From contig JBMHCT010000020.1 of the NCBI GenBank assembly GCA_049889775.1, positions 248,001-312,000 of the forward strand: a stretch of DNA of 64,000 nt. The letters are read 5' to 3'. The stretch is from Jejuia sp049889775. GTDB taxonomy: Bacteria > Bacteroidota > Bacteroidia > Flavobacteriales > Flavobacteriaceae. Below, piece after piece: positions 9,789 to 18,406 of this stretch. Under the pieces are notes generated by a model. That model had not been told where the DNA came from and ran no database searches. It was given only the letters and a program-made list of their open reading frames with translations. How positions within the stretch are numbered: position 1 is the first letter of the stretch; each line of letters opens with the position of its first letter. The position numbers and the translations under genes are program-made.

Positions 9789-10688
9789 ATGAGAGTACTG
9801 TTTTTTGCTATAGTTCTGTTACTAGGCACTCACCTAAATGCTCAGAAATATAAGTTTTTTCAACCTATTGAAATTGAAATCGTAACTACAAATACTGACA
9901 CAACAGATGTTGTTCCTATAGATAATCACCAACAACACATTACTGAAGAATGTTGGATAAGGACGGTTTATAACCCTTATAAGGATATTGAAGCGCCCAA
10001 GTTTCCATTTCAATTAAATTTTGAAGATTCAACATATCACCCACCTATTAAAAAGCAGAAAGTGATAACTTCCAGATATGGTTGGCGTCGTGGAAGAGCC
10101 CACAAGGGTATTGACATAGATTTGATAACTGGTGATAGTGTTTATGCCATGTTTGACGGCGTAGTAAGGATGTCCAGATATACACGTGGCCATGGAAGAA
10201 CAGTTGTGGTGAGGCATTATAATGGATTGGAAACTGTTTATGCACACCTATCAAAATACGGCGTAAAAGAAAACGATACGGTTGTAAAAGGCACATATTT
10301 AGGCAAAGGCGGTGTTTCGGGTAATGCAAGAGGTAGTCATTTACATTTGGTAGTTAATTACAAAGGTATCTCTATTAATCCTGAGTATATTTTTAATTTT
10401 GATGACACAAATACCCTAAAATCAAAAGAATTATGGGTGACTAAAAAATGGACACAACCTATTTTACATAGTTCTAAAAGACAAAGTAAAATTAAGCCTT
10501 TGCGTTCTGAGGAGGAGGCACTTGCTAGTTTAATCAAAACAAGATCTATTTATATTGTAAAACCTGGGGATACGCTTTCTAGAATTTCTCGGAATAACGA
10601 GGTTACCATTGCTTCAATTTGTAAAGTGAATACCATTAGAAGGAATTCTGTTTTAAGAATTGGTCAGCAATTAGTTATTGAAAAATAA
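9789..10688 (+). CDS. M23 peptidoglycan endopeptidase with LysM domain
   Basis: A 299-residue exported protein with a signal peptide ending LNAQ (residue 19). The M23 zinc peptidase core spans about 92-200. HKGIDID gives His105 and Asp109, YAHLS gives His153, and the HLH motif gives His184 and His186, so the ligand set is complete. A single C-terminal LysM (about 254-298: YIVKPGDTLSRISRNNEV) should bind peptidoglycan. It probably cuts peptide cross-links in the cell wall. It converges on the membrane regulator gene with 6 bases between stops. Confidence 0.93.
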   Translation: MRVLFFAIVLLLGTHLNAQKYKFFQPIEIEIVTTNTDTTDVVPIDNHQQHITEECWIRTVYNPYKDIEAPKFPFQLNFEDSTYHPPIKKQKVITSRYGWRRGRAHKGIDIDLITGDSVYAMFDGVVRMSRYTRGHGRTVVVRHYNGLETVYAHLSKYGVKENDTVVKGTYLGKGGVSGNARGSHLHLVVNYKGISINPEYIFNFDDTNTLKSKELWVTKKWTQPILHSSKRQSKIKPLRSEEEALASLIKTRSIYIVKPGDTLSRISRNNEVTIASICKVNTIRRNSVLRIGQQLVIEK

Positions 10689-10694
10689 AAACTC

Positions 10695-11525
10695 TTAACT
10701 AACTTCTAACTTATACCCTACACCGTGAATATTAGTAAGTTTAATGTTTTCGTCTTTTTGTAGTTTCTTTCTCAATTTCGAAATATAAGTATCTAAACTT
10801 CTTCCAACAATTACGCCGTTATCTTCCCATACACGTTTGGTGAGTTCTTCGCGCTTAATGATTTCATTTGGTTTTGAAATGAAAATAGAAAGTAATTCGC
10901 ATTCCTTTTTAGAAAGCGCAATTTCTTCGGCTTCTTTAATCAATTTGTTTTGATCTGCATAGAACAGAAAACTACCTATTTTTTTGAAATTAGCATTTTC
11001 GCCATCTGATTTTTGTTTAACAAACTTTCGTATTATGAAAAGAACAAGTAAAACTATTAAGATTCCCCCTATGTATTTTATACCATTAGCGCTGAAAGTT
11101 TGATGCGTTAAAAATTGAATTTGTATGGTATAGCATGCACTTTGAAGCTGTCTACCGCTGCAAGGTATAAGGCTTTCTTCAATATTAAATTTCATTTCAT
11201 AACTATACGCTACCTCATTGTTGGTACATTCTAAAACTTCGGTAATATAATGCTCTGAAAGGTTAGCTTTATCAAAACTTCTTTTAACAATGTTAACCAA
11301 ACTATCTGGATGAATGATTAATGGTTTTTCAAATGTTAACTGATAGGTGCTTTCATTAACCGATTTTACTGGTTGTACGACAGAAATGGAGTCGTTATTA
11401 CTTAAAAGTATTTTGTCTCCTATATCCCGTAAAGCAATTTTAATGATTTTGTCATTCTCACTTGTTGGTTTAGAACAGGATATGCAAATTAAAACTAATG
11501 CTATCGTAATAATTACTCTATTCAT
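10695..11525 (-). CDS. transmembrane one-component regulator with OmpR-type winged helix
   Basis: A 276-residue protein. Residues 1-17 are a hydrophobic export signal ending in a lipobox-like ISC (Cys17). Residues about 20-148 form a periplasmic sensor domain with cysteines at 100, 122 and 131. Residues 151-166 are a membrane helix. Residues about 180-275 are an OmpR/PhoB-type winged helix (LSKKECELLSIFI; GRSLDTYISKLRKKL; IHGVGYKL). The DNA-binding domain is therefore C-terminal and cytoplasmic, the reverse of ToxR/CadC order. It is divergent from a secreted protein gene with three 11-bp direct repeats between, the expected site type for this fold. The signal is unknown. Confidence 0.85.
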   Translation of the reverse strand: MNRVIITIALVLICISCSKPTSENDKIIKIALRDIGDKILLSNNDSISVVQPVKSVNESTYQLTFEKPLIIHPDSLVNIVKRSFDKANLSEHYITEVLECTNNEVAYSYEMKFNIEESLIPCSGRQLQSACYTIQIQFLTHQTFSANGIKYIGGILIVLLVLFIIRKFVKQKSDGENANFKKIGSFLFYADQNKLIKEAEEIALSKKECELLSIFISKPNEIIKREELTKRVWEDNGVIVGRSLDTYISKLRKKLQKDENIKLTNIHGVGYKLEVS

Positions 11526-11589
11526 AGTATTTGTTTCGGCCTACTATTTTGGTGTAAATAACATATATTTTGTTCAATTTTCACACAGG

Positions 11590-11622
11590 TTGACACTTCT
11601 TTTACATTTTTTTGACACTTCC
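11590..11622. promoter_or_regulatory. three tandem 11-bp direct repeats, candidate operator
   Basis: The repeats are TTGACACTTCT, TTTACATTTTT and TTGACACTTCC, starting at 11590, 11601 and 11612. The outer two match at 10 of 11 positions. The 11-bp phase is one helical turn, as expected for an OmpR-type winged helix binding head to tail. A degenerate fourth unit (TTCACACAGG) may lie at 11580. Confidence 0.55.
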
Positions 11623-11674
11623 AATATAATACATCTGTAGTTTTATAATCTATTAATTTGAAAATCATCAAGAA

Positions 11675-12256
11675 ATGAAAAAAGTTGTGATCTGTATTTT
11701 TTGTGTAGCTTCTATGGGCTACATAGCAATACCCAAAAATGCCATTGAAACCAATACAAGTCCTGAAAAAACCACAAAGTGTAAAACTTATGTGAAACCT
11801 TCTAGTCATGAAACGGCTTACAAGTTTATGAATAGTTTTGAGCCATATAACATTTACCTTAATTTAAAACCTGTCAAGGACGATGTCTTTAATTTAGTAA
11901 TTGATATGCGCTTAAATAACAGTGCGTATTTCGTGTCTCCAAATGCTAAACGAGATTTTTCGGGAAAATTCACATTTATGTTAAAAGAAAACAGTCAGCT
12001 TTCATATATTGGTACGCTTTCTGAAAACCCTTTAAGTATTGAGGAGCATGATCCTCACCCATTTGTTAATGGTACGGTAAATTGGGTAAGGCAGAATACA
12101 GTTTACACTCAAAAATTAAAAATAAATACCGATGAAGATTTTGTGGTTAATGGGTTTATTCAATTCACTATAGAACCCAAATGTACTTTAGAAAAGATAC
12201 CTGTGGTAATCTACAGAGAAAAAGACGTATTAAAGTTTGAAATAGATAATTGTTAA
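11675..12256 (+). CDS. secreted hypothetical protein, probable target of the membrane regulator
   Basis: A 193-residue protein with an N-terminal signal segment (MKKVVICIFCVASMGYIAIP). The mature part is beta-rich, contains SAYFVSPNAKRDFSGKFTF and ends in Asn-Cys. Cysteines near residue 36, near 169 and at the end may form disulfides. I do not recognise the family. It is divergent from the transmembrane winged-helix regulator and shares its operator-like repeats, which suggests it is regulated by that protein or feeds its sensor. Confidence 0.7.
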   Translation: MKKVVICIFCVASMGYIAIPKNAIETNTSPEKTTKCKTYVKPSSHETAYKFMNSFEPYNIYLNLKPVKDDVFNLVIDMRLNNSAYFVSPNAKRDFSGKFTFMLKENSQLSYIGTLSENPLSIEEHDPHPFVNGTVNWVRQNTVYTQKLKINTDEDFVVNGFIQFTIEPKCTLEKIPVVIYREKDVLKFEIDNC

Positions 12257-12327
12257 AATACAATTATGACAATTTTATAAGTTATCGATGTCTAGTTGAA
12301 TATTAACTTAAAAACATTTTGAGAATT

Positions 12328-12843
12328 ATGAAATCGTTCTTTTTTGGCCTTTTAGTACTTGTGTCTTTATTTATAACTACCTCATGTTCTAGCTCTGATG
12401 GTGATACCATGCAGGAGCAACAACAAGAGCAGCTGGAAGGTGGGTTAGCCAATTTAACAATTAATGGCATTGGACTTAACAATTTTAACGTAGTAGTAGA
12501 TCGTGCGAGCCTTATAGATGAGGATGATAGCGTTAGAATAGATATTACGAATAATGAAGGTTATAGAATTATATTTACTGTTGCAAAACCTATTATACAA
12601 AAACAATACACCATGATTACCTATAATAATACTATGGATAACATATCTAGTATGAGTATTCCTGTAGAAGGTATTTTTCTATCTAAAGCCGGCGGCACTT
12701 TAACCATTACCAATATAACTACAGCTGGTGAAGGAACAACCTATTTAGGTAATTTTAATGTAGATTACGACAGACAAGATAATAGTCCTGGAGATATTAA
12801 TGTTACGGGAACTTTTGAAATAACAGCAAACACTGATTCATAA
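12328..12843 (+). CDS. lipoprotein of unknown function
   Basis: A 171-residue lipoprotein. The signal (MKSFFFGLLVLVSLFITTSC) ends in a Cys followed by SSSDGD, a typical flavobacterial surface-lipoprotein linker, and then a Gln-rich stretch (about 30-37). The mature domain is a beta-sandwich-like sequence with many Thr, Asn and Ile residues. I start at the ATG at 12328; an upstream TTG would add three residues. It lies 71 bases after the secreted protein gene on the same strand and may be cotranscribed. No family recognised. Confidence 0.75.
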   Translation: MKSFFFGLLVLVSLFITTSCSSSDGDTMQEQQQEQLEGGLANLTINGIGLNNFNVVVDRASLIDEDDSVRIDITNNEGYRIIFTVAKPIIQKQYTMITYNNTMDNISSMSIPVEGIFLSKAGGTLTITNITTAGEGTTYLGNFNVDYDRQDNSPGDINVTGTFEITANTDS

Positions 12844-12904
12844 TAATACCCGAATTATCCTTTGAATTCGATGCTATACGACTAAAATTAAGTCTAGTAA
12901 TTAA

Positions 12905-12950
12905 AAAATCCTCGAACGTCATTTCCAAATCATGTTACGGGGATTTTATT
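12905..12950. terminator. possible bidirectional terminator between convergent genes
   Basis: AAAATCC at 12905-12911 pairs with GGATTTT at 12941-12947, with partial pairing inside the 29-base interior. It lies between two converging genes. The stem is short, so confidence is limited. Confidence 0.35.
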
Positions 12951-12973
12951 TACATATAAAAACACTAATACAT

Positions 12974-13570
12974 TTATGAGGTTGGGCTTAAAACGATGTC
13001 TCGTTTTCCAATCAATAAATTGTCTTTCTTTTCCAACTTTAATACATTATTTAAACCTCTATCTGCAATTTTCTTTTTACATGATCTCCTTAATAATGGA
13101 TCGCTATCAAAAACAAAGTGATTTATAGCATATGCTTCAGCTTCATTTGATGTTTGAACTACGGCATGAATTTGCTGAATTCTTCTAGACGGCCAGTATG
13201 TGCCTGGAACAAATGTATAAAATGTATAATTTCCGTTAGCGTCGGTCTTGATCCATCCTTGATGTTTTAAAACGCGTTTACCGTTTACTTTCTTAGGATG
13301 ATAATCTCCATATTCGTCAGACTGACATATATATAAAATGACATTACTTGCAGGTGTTACACCATCACTTTTGTATATAGTACCGATAATTTTTAATTTT
13401 TCTTCTTGAGAATCAAACCCAGGTATCGTGTCGGTATTTTTGAGACTATTTTCAGAATAACCATAAAAAGCATGACGCTTCTTAATACTCTTTACAAAAT
13501 TTTGTGCTTCTAAACCTATAATGGAATTTAAACTAACAATAATTAATAGTGAAGTAAATAAACGTTTCAT
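12974..13570 (-). CDS. secreted intradiol ring-cleavage dioxygenase-like protein
   Basis: A 198-residue exported protein (signal MKRLFTSLLIIVSL, cleaved near LEAQ). It has the intradiol dioxygenase core: IGTIYKSDGVTPASNVILYICQSDEYGDY, then TDANGNYTFYTFVPGTY, then IHAVVQ. Catechol and protocatechuate dioxygenases bind Fe(III) with two Tyr and a His-x-His pair. Here both Tyr candidates are present (GDY, GTY), but the pair reads Gln-Ile-His, so one His ligand appears to be missing. Activity is uncertain; it may be a non-catalytic or altered-metal relative. Start chosen at ATG 13570; a TTG at 13597 would precede the signal peptide. Confidence 0.7.
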   Translation of the reverse strand: MKRLFTSLLIIVSLNSIIGLEAQNFVKSIKKRHAFYGYSENSLKNTDTIPGFDSQEEKLKIIGTIYKSDGVTPASNVILYICQSDEYGDYHPKKVNGKRVLKHQGWIKTDANGNYTFYTFVPGTYWPSRRIQQIHAVVQTSNEAEAYAINHFVFDSDPLLRRSCKKKIADRGLNNVLKLEKKDNLLIGKRDIVLSPTS

Positions 13571-13705
13571 GGGGCTTTCGTTTTTTATTTGCTTCAAAGC
13601 TAGGTAAGTACAGAAGTGGTCTTTTTAAAAAATCGGAAAAAAGCAAAAATCGCGGGTTCATTGAACGAGTACAAATATGAACTGCAAATATTGACGATGA
13701 AAAGC

Positions 13706-14359
13706 CTAAATTACTTCAATTATCGTTTTGTCGGTAAAAGCATATTTTTTAGAATTCGATATTTCACTATTGGAATTTAACCCTGTGAATAAACTAAAAG
13801 CAGGTAATACAATCTGATTTTCAGTAATTTGATAACATGGTAACTTAATTCGTTGCCTTCCTCTGCCTTTAATAAAAACTCCCGGATGTGTATGCCCCGA
13901 AATGTAGAATTCACCTTCTTCTTTTAACTTTACATCATGCTGAAATTTAAAAGGAGCTACATTCAAAATTTCTTCTACAACTGCAATACCCGTGTTCTCA
14001 AAGAATTGGAAATTTCGTTTATCATGATTGCCCTTTACCAGAGTCCACGACATATTCCGAAACTCTTGAATCCAATCTTGAAATAGTTTAACGTCCGGAT
14101 TGTATTCCGCATGAAATAAATCTCCAACAACAATTATATGCTCAGGTTTAAAATGATCTATAACACTCTTTAAACGTTTCAAATCATTATGCATCAATTC
14201 AGAAGTAATAGGAATGCCATTTTTTCTAAAATGTGCTGTTTTGCCAATATGAAGGTCAGACAGAATAAGGGCTTGTTTTGATTGCCAGAATATAGCGCGT
14301 TGATTACTTAACGTTAAGGTTTCACTTTTGCAAATGATGTCTTTCGTTATAATCTTCAT
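13706..14359 (-). CDS. pdeM: ligase-associated DNA damage response endonuclease PdeM
   Basis: A 217-residue calcineurin-like metallophosphoesterase. The metal-binding motifs are in order: LSDLHIGK, VVGDLFHAE, KGNHDKR and SGHTHPG. It is the last gene of the four-gene ligase-associated cassette (exonuclease, ligase, helicase, PdeM) and starts 4 bases after the helicase stop. In this family the enzyme is a Mn-dependent phosphodiesterase or endonuclease proposed to process DNA ends. Assignment rests on motifs plus full cassette context. Confidence 0.93.
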   Translation of the reverse strand: MKIITKDIICKSETLTLSNQRAIFWQSKQALILSDLHIGKTAHFRKNGIPITSELMHNDLKRLKSVIDHFKPEHIIVVGDLFHAEYNPDVKLFQDWIQEFRNMSWTLVKGNHDKRNFQFFENTGIAVVEEILNVAPFKFQHDVKLKEEGEFYISGHTHPGVFIKGRGRQRIKLPCYQITENQIVLPAFSLFTGLNSNSEISNSKKYAFTDKTIIEVI

Positions 14360-14363
14360 AACA

Positions 14364-16817
14364 TTAGTTTACTTTCAAGGTTTGCGCCATCATACGCTTT
14401 AAACGCTTTTCTAAACTTTCATTACTCATAGAGTTACGAAGACTATCAGCTTTAATTGGGAAACTTAACGGTGTGAATGCTTTGGCTTGTTTAAATATAA
14501 TTTTACTTTTAGAAATACGCTCAAAAGCCGCTTGTAACCGCACTTCTTCTAACTGTTGATTGAACACTTCCGTGTAGGCTTGTCGTAATAAAAGGTTGTT
14601 TGGTTCATAATCCTCCAAAACTCTAAAAATTAATCCAGAGGAAGATTGCAAACTCTTATTGTTCTGTTGACGCCCCGGAGCTGATTGTATCACCAAACCA
14701 GCTATTACCGCAATATCCCTAAACTTACGAGACGCCATTTCTGAAGCATTAATACTCGCAGCAACGTCATTCATCAAATTTTCTTTGGAAAGTAGTTTTT
14801 TTATAATGTCAATATCTAAAGGAATGGGTTGATCGCTTAATAACTCAAACCCATAATCATTCATCGCGATAGTGAAAGTCAATGGTTTTATTTTACTTAA
14901 ACGATGTGCAATTAATGCAGAAATTACTTCGTGTACTAAGCGTCCTTCAAACGGATACATAAATAAATGATGTCCATCTTTGGTTTCAATCAACTCAACC
15001 AAAAATTCATTTTCCTTTGGAATATGTGAATACTCGGATTGCCTTGACACTAATGGATGTAAAAACTTTAATTCTTTTTCCCGAGCTCCAGGAGATAATG
15101 CACCAGCTAACTTCACCCTTAAATAATGACTTAAATGAGAGGTAAGTGAAAGCCTCCCTCCCAACCAACTAGGTGTAATGGCCTTTTTTGCTTTACTGCG
15201 TTTTACATAAGCGGTCATATCTTTTATTCGCACCAACTCCAATACTTTACCCGCCAATACAAAACTGCTTTTTGGTTTTAATTTTGAAATAAAAAATTCT
15301 TCAATCATGCCGATATAACCGCCCGAAACATATTTCACTAGCATCATCGATTCGCTTATTATTGCTCCAATATTCATGCGGTGCAGCATGCTAATTCGTC
15401 TGCTTTTTACCCTGAAAACCTCATCTTCATCCTTAACTACTTTATGAAATTCTTCGTAAGATTTTAAGGTTTCTCCCCCTTGGGTAATAAATCGAATCCC
15501 CCAGTTAAATTCATCTTCAGTTAAATAACTAAAAGCATGTGTTTGTTTTAAAATTTGAAAAGCTTCTATTGCGTTAAACCCTTCTCCTGTGGCTAAAGTC
15601 ACTAAAAATTGAACCATAAGATCGTAACACAACACCATTGGCGAGCGTTCTTCAACATTTAAATCTTTAATAGCTGCTTTTAGCGCCGCAACTTCAATTA
15701 ATTCTAAGGAATGCGTTGGGATGAAGTAGATTTTTGAAGTCTCGTAGGGTGAATGTCCGCTCCTACCAGCACGTTGCGTAAATCGCGCTATTCCTTTTGC
15801 AGAACCAATTTGAATAATACAATCTACAGGTTTAAAATCGACACCCAAATCTAATGACGACGTACAGATGACTGCCTTTAAGTTTCCCTCAGAGATATTA
15901 TCCTCAATCCAATGGCGCAATTTTAAATCGATAGAGCCATGATGAATGGCTATTAATCCTGCCAGTTCAGGAGCTTCTTCTAACAAAATTTGATACCACA
16001 ATTCACTTTGTCCGCGTGTGTTGGTAAAAATAAGAGTAGTATTATTTTCATGGATTATCGGTATAATTTTAGAGCTCATGGAGCGTCCTAAATGTCCTGC
16101 CCATGGCAATACTTCAACTTCATCTGGCAAAACAGCATTTACTTCTATTTTCTTTTTTTCTGAAGCTTTTATCATGGTTGTTTTGAGTCCAGAATATGGT
16201 ATCAAAACATCTTTGGCTTCCTCTAAATTTCCTATAGTGGCGGTAATTCCCCAAATTCTTAATTTTGGCGAAAGCGTTATTAATCGTGACAATACCAGTT
16301 CAGTTAATACACCTCTTTTATTGCCAATAAGTTCGTGCCATTCATCTACTGCAACACATTTTAAGGATTTAAACCACCGTGAGTTTTTCTTTTGCGAGAA
16401 TAGCAAATGCATGGTCTCTGGGGTTGTAAGCAACACATCAGGCATTAAACGTTCTTGTTGTCTCCGTACATTTGTAGGTGTATCGCCGTTGCGCACTTGC
16501 ACTTCCCAATCTAAACCAATCTCATCCACGGCAGTTTTCATAGCTTTTGCTAAATCCTTTGCCAAAGACCTTAAGGGGCTAATCCACAATAACTTTAAAC
16601 CTTTTTGATAGTGATTTGGGTTGTTTAAATAATCGATAACTACAGCAAGAAATACGGAAAATGTCTTACCAAAACCAGTAGGCGCAACAACTACGCCGCT
16701 ATGGCCGGAAGCATAACGTTTCCAAGTTTTTAATTGAAACTGAAAAGGGTTTTGTTCTTTTTCAGAAAAGTAATTCTGAATGATTTTGTACCCATCACTA
16801 TCTTCAAACGTTCCCAT
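14364..16817 (-). CDS. ligase-associated DEXH-box helicase, Lhr type
   Basis: An 817-residue SF2 helicase. Walker A is APTGFGKT (45-52), the DExH box is DEWH (158-161), SAT-like motif III is ITATIGN, and motif VI is QRAGRSGH. The long C-terminal region is the Lhr/WH-type extension. It is the ligase-associated (Lhr-core) family member, predicted to act as a 3'-5' ssDNA translocase in repair. Its ATG overlaps the ligase stop by one base (TAATG), implying translational coupling. PdeM follows directly. Confidence 0.95.
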   Translation of the reverse strand: MGTFEDSDGYKIIQNYFSEKEQNPFQFQLKTWKRYASGHSGVVVAPTGFGKTFSVFLAVVIDYLNNPNHYQKGLKLLWISPLRSLAKDLAKAMKTAVDEIGLDWEVQVRNGDTPTNVRRQQERLMPDVLLTTPETMHLLFSQKKNSRWFKSLKCVAVDEWHELIGNKRGVLTELVLSRLITLSPKLRIWGITATIGNLEEAKDVLIPYSGLKTTMIKASEKKKIEVNAVLPDEVEVLPWAGHLGRSMSSKIIPIIHENNTTLIFTNTRGQSELWYQILLEEAPELAGLIAIHHGSIDLKLRHWIEDNISEGNLKAVICTSSLDLGVDFKPVDCIIQIGSAKGIARFTQRAGRSGHSPYETSKIYFIPTHSLELIEVAALKAAIKDLNVEERSPMVLCYDLMVQFLVTLATGEGFNAIEAFQILKQTHAFSYLTEDEFNWGIRFITQGGETLKSYEEFHKVVKDEDEVFRVKSRRISMLHRMNIGAIISESMMLVKYVSGGYIGMIEEFFISKLKPKSSFVLAGKVLELVRIKDMTAYVKRSKAKKAITPSWLGGRLSLTSHLSHYLRVKLAGALSPGAREKELKFLHPLVSRQSEYSHIPKENEFLVELIETKDGHHLFMYPFEGRLVHEVISALIAHRLSKIKPLTFTIAMNDYGFELLSDQPIPLDIDIIKKLLSKENLMNDVAASINASEMASRKFRDIAVIAGLVIQSAPGRQQNNKSLQSSSGLIFRVLEDYEPNNLLLRQAYTEVFNQQLEEVRLQAAFERISKSKIIFKQAKAFTPLSFPIKADSLRNSMSNESLEKRLKRMMAQTLKVN

Positions 16818-18406
16818 TAATTGACGTGTATTAAGCTTTTAACTGAAGTGATGGTGTCGATGTCATTTACAGTTTTATCTTGCCTCCAACGTTTTATGCG
16901 TGGAAAACGTAAGGCTACACCAGATTTATGACGCTTACTAAGGGCGATACCTTCAAAAGCAATTTCAAAGACCAATTCTGGCTTTACAGTACGCACTGGT
17001 CCAAATTTTTCAATGGCATTTTGATTTACCCATCTTGAAATTTCAGTAATTTCTTTATCTGTTAAACCAGAATACGCTTTTGCTACGGTTACCAAACCAT
17101 CATCCTTTTTCACCGCAAACGTGTAATCTGTATATTTTGAATTACGCCTTCCACTACCCTTTTGTGCATAAATCATAACCGCGTCAATGGTTAAAGGATC
17201 AACTTTCCATTTCCACCAATCGCCTTTTTTTCGTCCTACGTGGTATTCGGTATACTTATGTTTCAGCATTAAGCCTTCAGAATTTATGGAGCGTGATCCT
17301 TCTCTAATTGCATTCAAATCTTCCCATGCATTTACTTGAATAACTTCTGATAATTTGATGTAATTTGGTAATTCACTTTCGGTGAAAAATGTTTCTAAAA
17401 CTTGCCTGCGTTTTGCCATGGTTCCCTGTCTGATATCTTCATTTTCAAACTCTAAAACATCGTATACGTAAAAACCAACAGGAACTTCTTCTAGTAATTT
17501 TTTAGATACATTTTTTCTATTTAAACGTTTTTGTAAGTCATTAAATAATAATACGTTACTGTCTTTTAATGCAAGTATTTCTCCATCTATTACAAAATCA
17601 TGTTTAACCGCTTTAAAAGCATCAGTAAGTTCAGGAAATTGATTGGTTATTAACTCTTCACCACGAGACCAAATGTAAATTTCATCATTGCGTTTGATAA
17701 TCTGTCCGCGAATACCATCCCACTTATACTCGACTTGCCAATCCTCAATGTTTCCTAATTCATCCAATTCTTTTTCAAGAGCGTACGCCAAGCAAAATGG
17801 GTAAGGTTTTGAGTTATCATAATTAATATGATGGCCATTCAATAACGCTTTAAAAGAAATGGAGTTAATATCCCAATTTCCAATGATGCTATGCATTAAC
17901 TGGTTAGCGTCTATTCCAGAATATTTTGCCAAAGCATTTACCAAGGTTTTTTTAGATATGCCAATTCTAAAACTTCCACCAATAAGTTTGTTGAAAATAA
18001 ATCGCTCTTGCATGTTTAGACCAGACCATGCTTTTAACACATAGGCTTTCTTTTCTTCTTCAGATTTTGGTTTTAGTCTAATGACGTCTTGCATCCAATC
18101 ATCCAAAGTTTTATCAATTTTATGCGTTGGTTCTGGCAATAATAGGGCTAGGGTTTCTCCCAAATCTCCGACAGTGCTGTAGCTTTCTAAAAACAACCAT
18201 TCTGGTAAATCAATTAGTTCCATACACCATTGTTTCATCAAGGTAGATGTAACAGGTCGTGACGGACGTTTGCCAGTAAAAATTGAGATGAGCCATAGTT
18301 TATCTTTATCGGATGCTTTTGTAAAATAATCCACTAATGCCTGAATTTTTGCATTAGTTTTATTGGTGATTTCCACCGCGCTAATCAATTCTAAGAAGTC
18401 TTTCAT
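16817..18406 (-). CDS. ATP-dependent DNA ligase of the ligase-associated cassette
   Basis: A 529-residue ATP-dependent ligase, distinct from the NAD-dependent LigA. The nucleotidyltransferase motif I is EYKWDGIRG with catalytic Lys228. Other motifs include FVIDGEIL, SEGLMLKHK and WWKWK. An N-terminal DNA-binding domain (about 1-200) and a C-terminal OB fold (about 415-529) are expected. It seals nicks via a ligase-adenylate intermediate. Its start overlaps the exonuclease stop by four bases (ATGA). Cassette context supports a repair role under DNA damage. Confidence 0.95.
   Translation of the reverse strand: MKDFLELISAVEITNKTNAKIQALVDYFTKASDKDKLWLISIFTGKRPSRPVTSTLMKQWCMELIDLPEWLFLESYSTVGDLGETLALLLPEPTHKIDKTLDDWMQDVIRLKPKSEEEKKAYVLKAWSGLNMQERFIFNKLIGGSFRIGISKKTLVNALAKYSGIDANQLMHSIIGNWDINSISFKALLNGHHINYDNSKPYPFCLAYALEKELDELGNIEDWQVEYKWDGIRGQIIKRNDEIYIWSRGEELITNQFPELTDAFKAVKHDFVIDGEILALKDSNVLLFNDLQKRLNRKNVSKKLLEEVPVGFYVYDVLEFENEDIRQGTMAKRRQVLETFFTESELPNYIKLSEVIQVNAWEDLNAIREGSRSINSEGLMLKHKYTEYHVGRKKGDWWKWKVDPLTIDAVMIYAQKGSGRRNSKYTDYTFAVKKDDGLVTVAKAYSGLTDKEITEISRWVNQNAIEKFGPVRTVKPELVFEIAFEGIALSKRHKSGVALRFPRIKRWRQDKTVNDIDTITSVKSLIHVN

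Noticed and set aside
10029..10329. Overlapping minus-strand frames inside the M23 peptidase gene
   Set aside because: They lie wholly within a gene with complete catalytic motifs and have no recognisable domain; they are chance frames.
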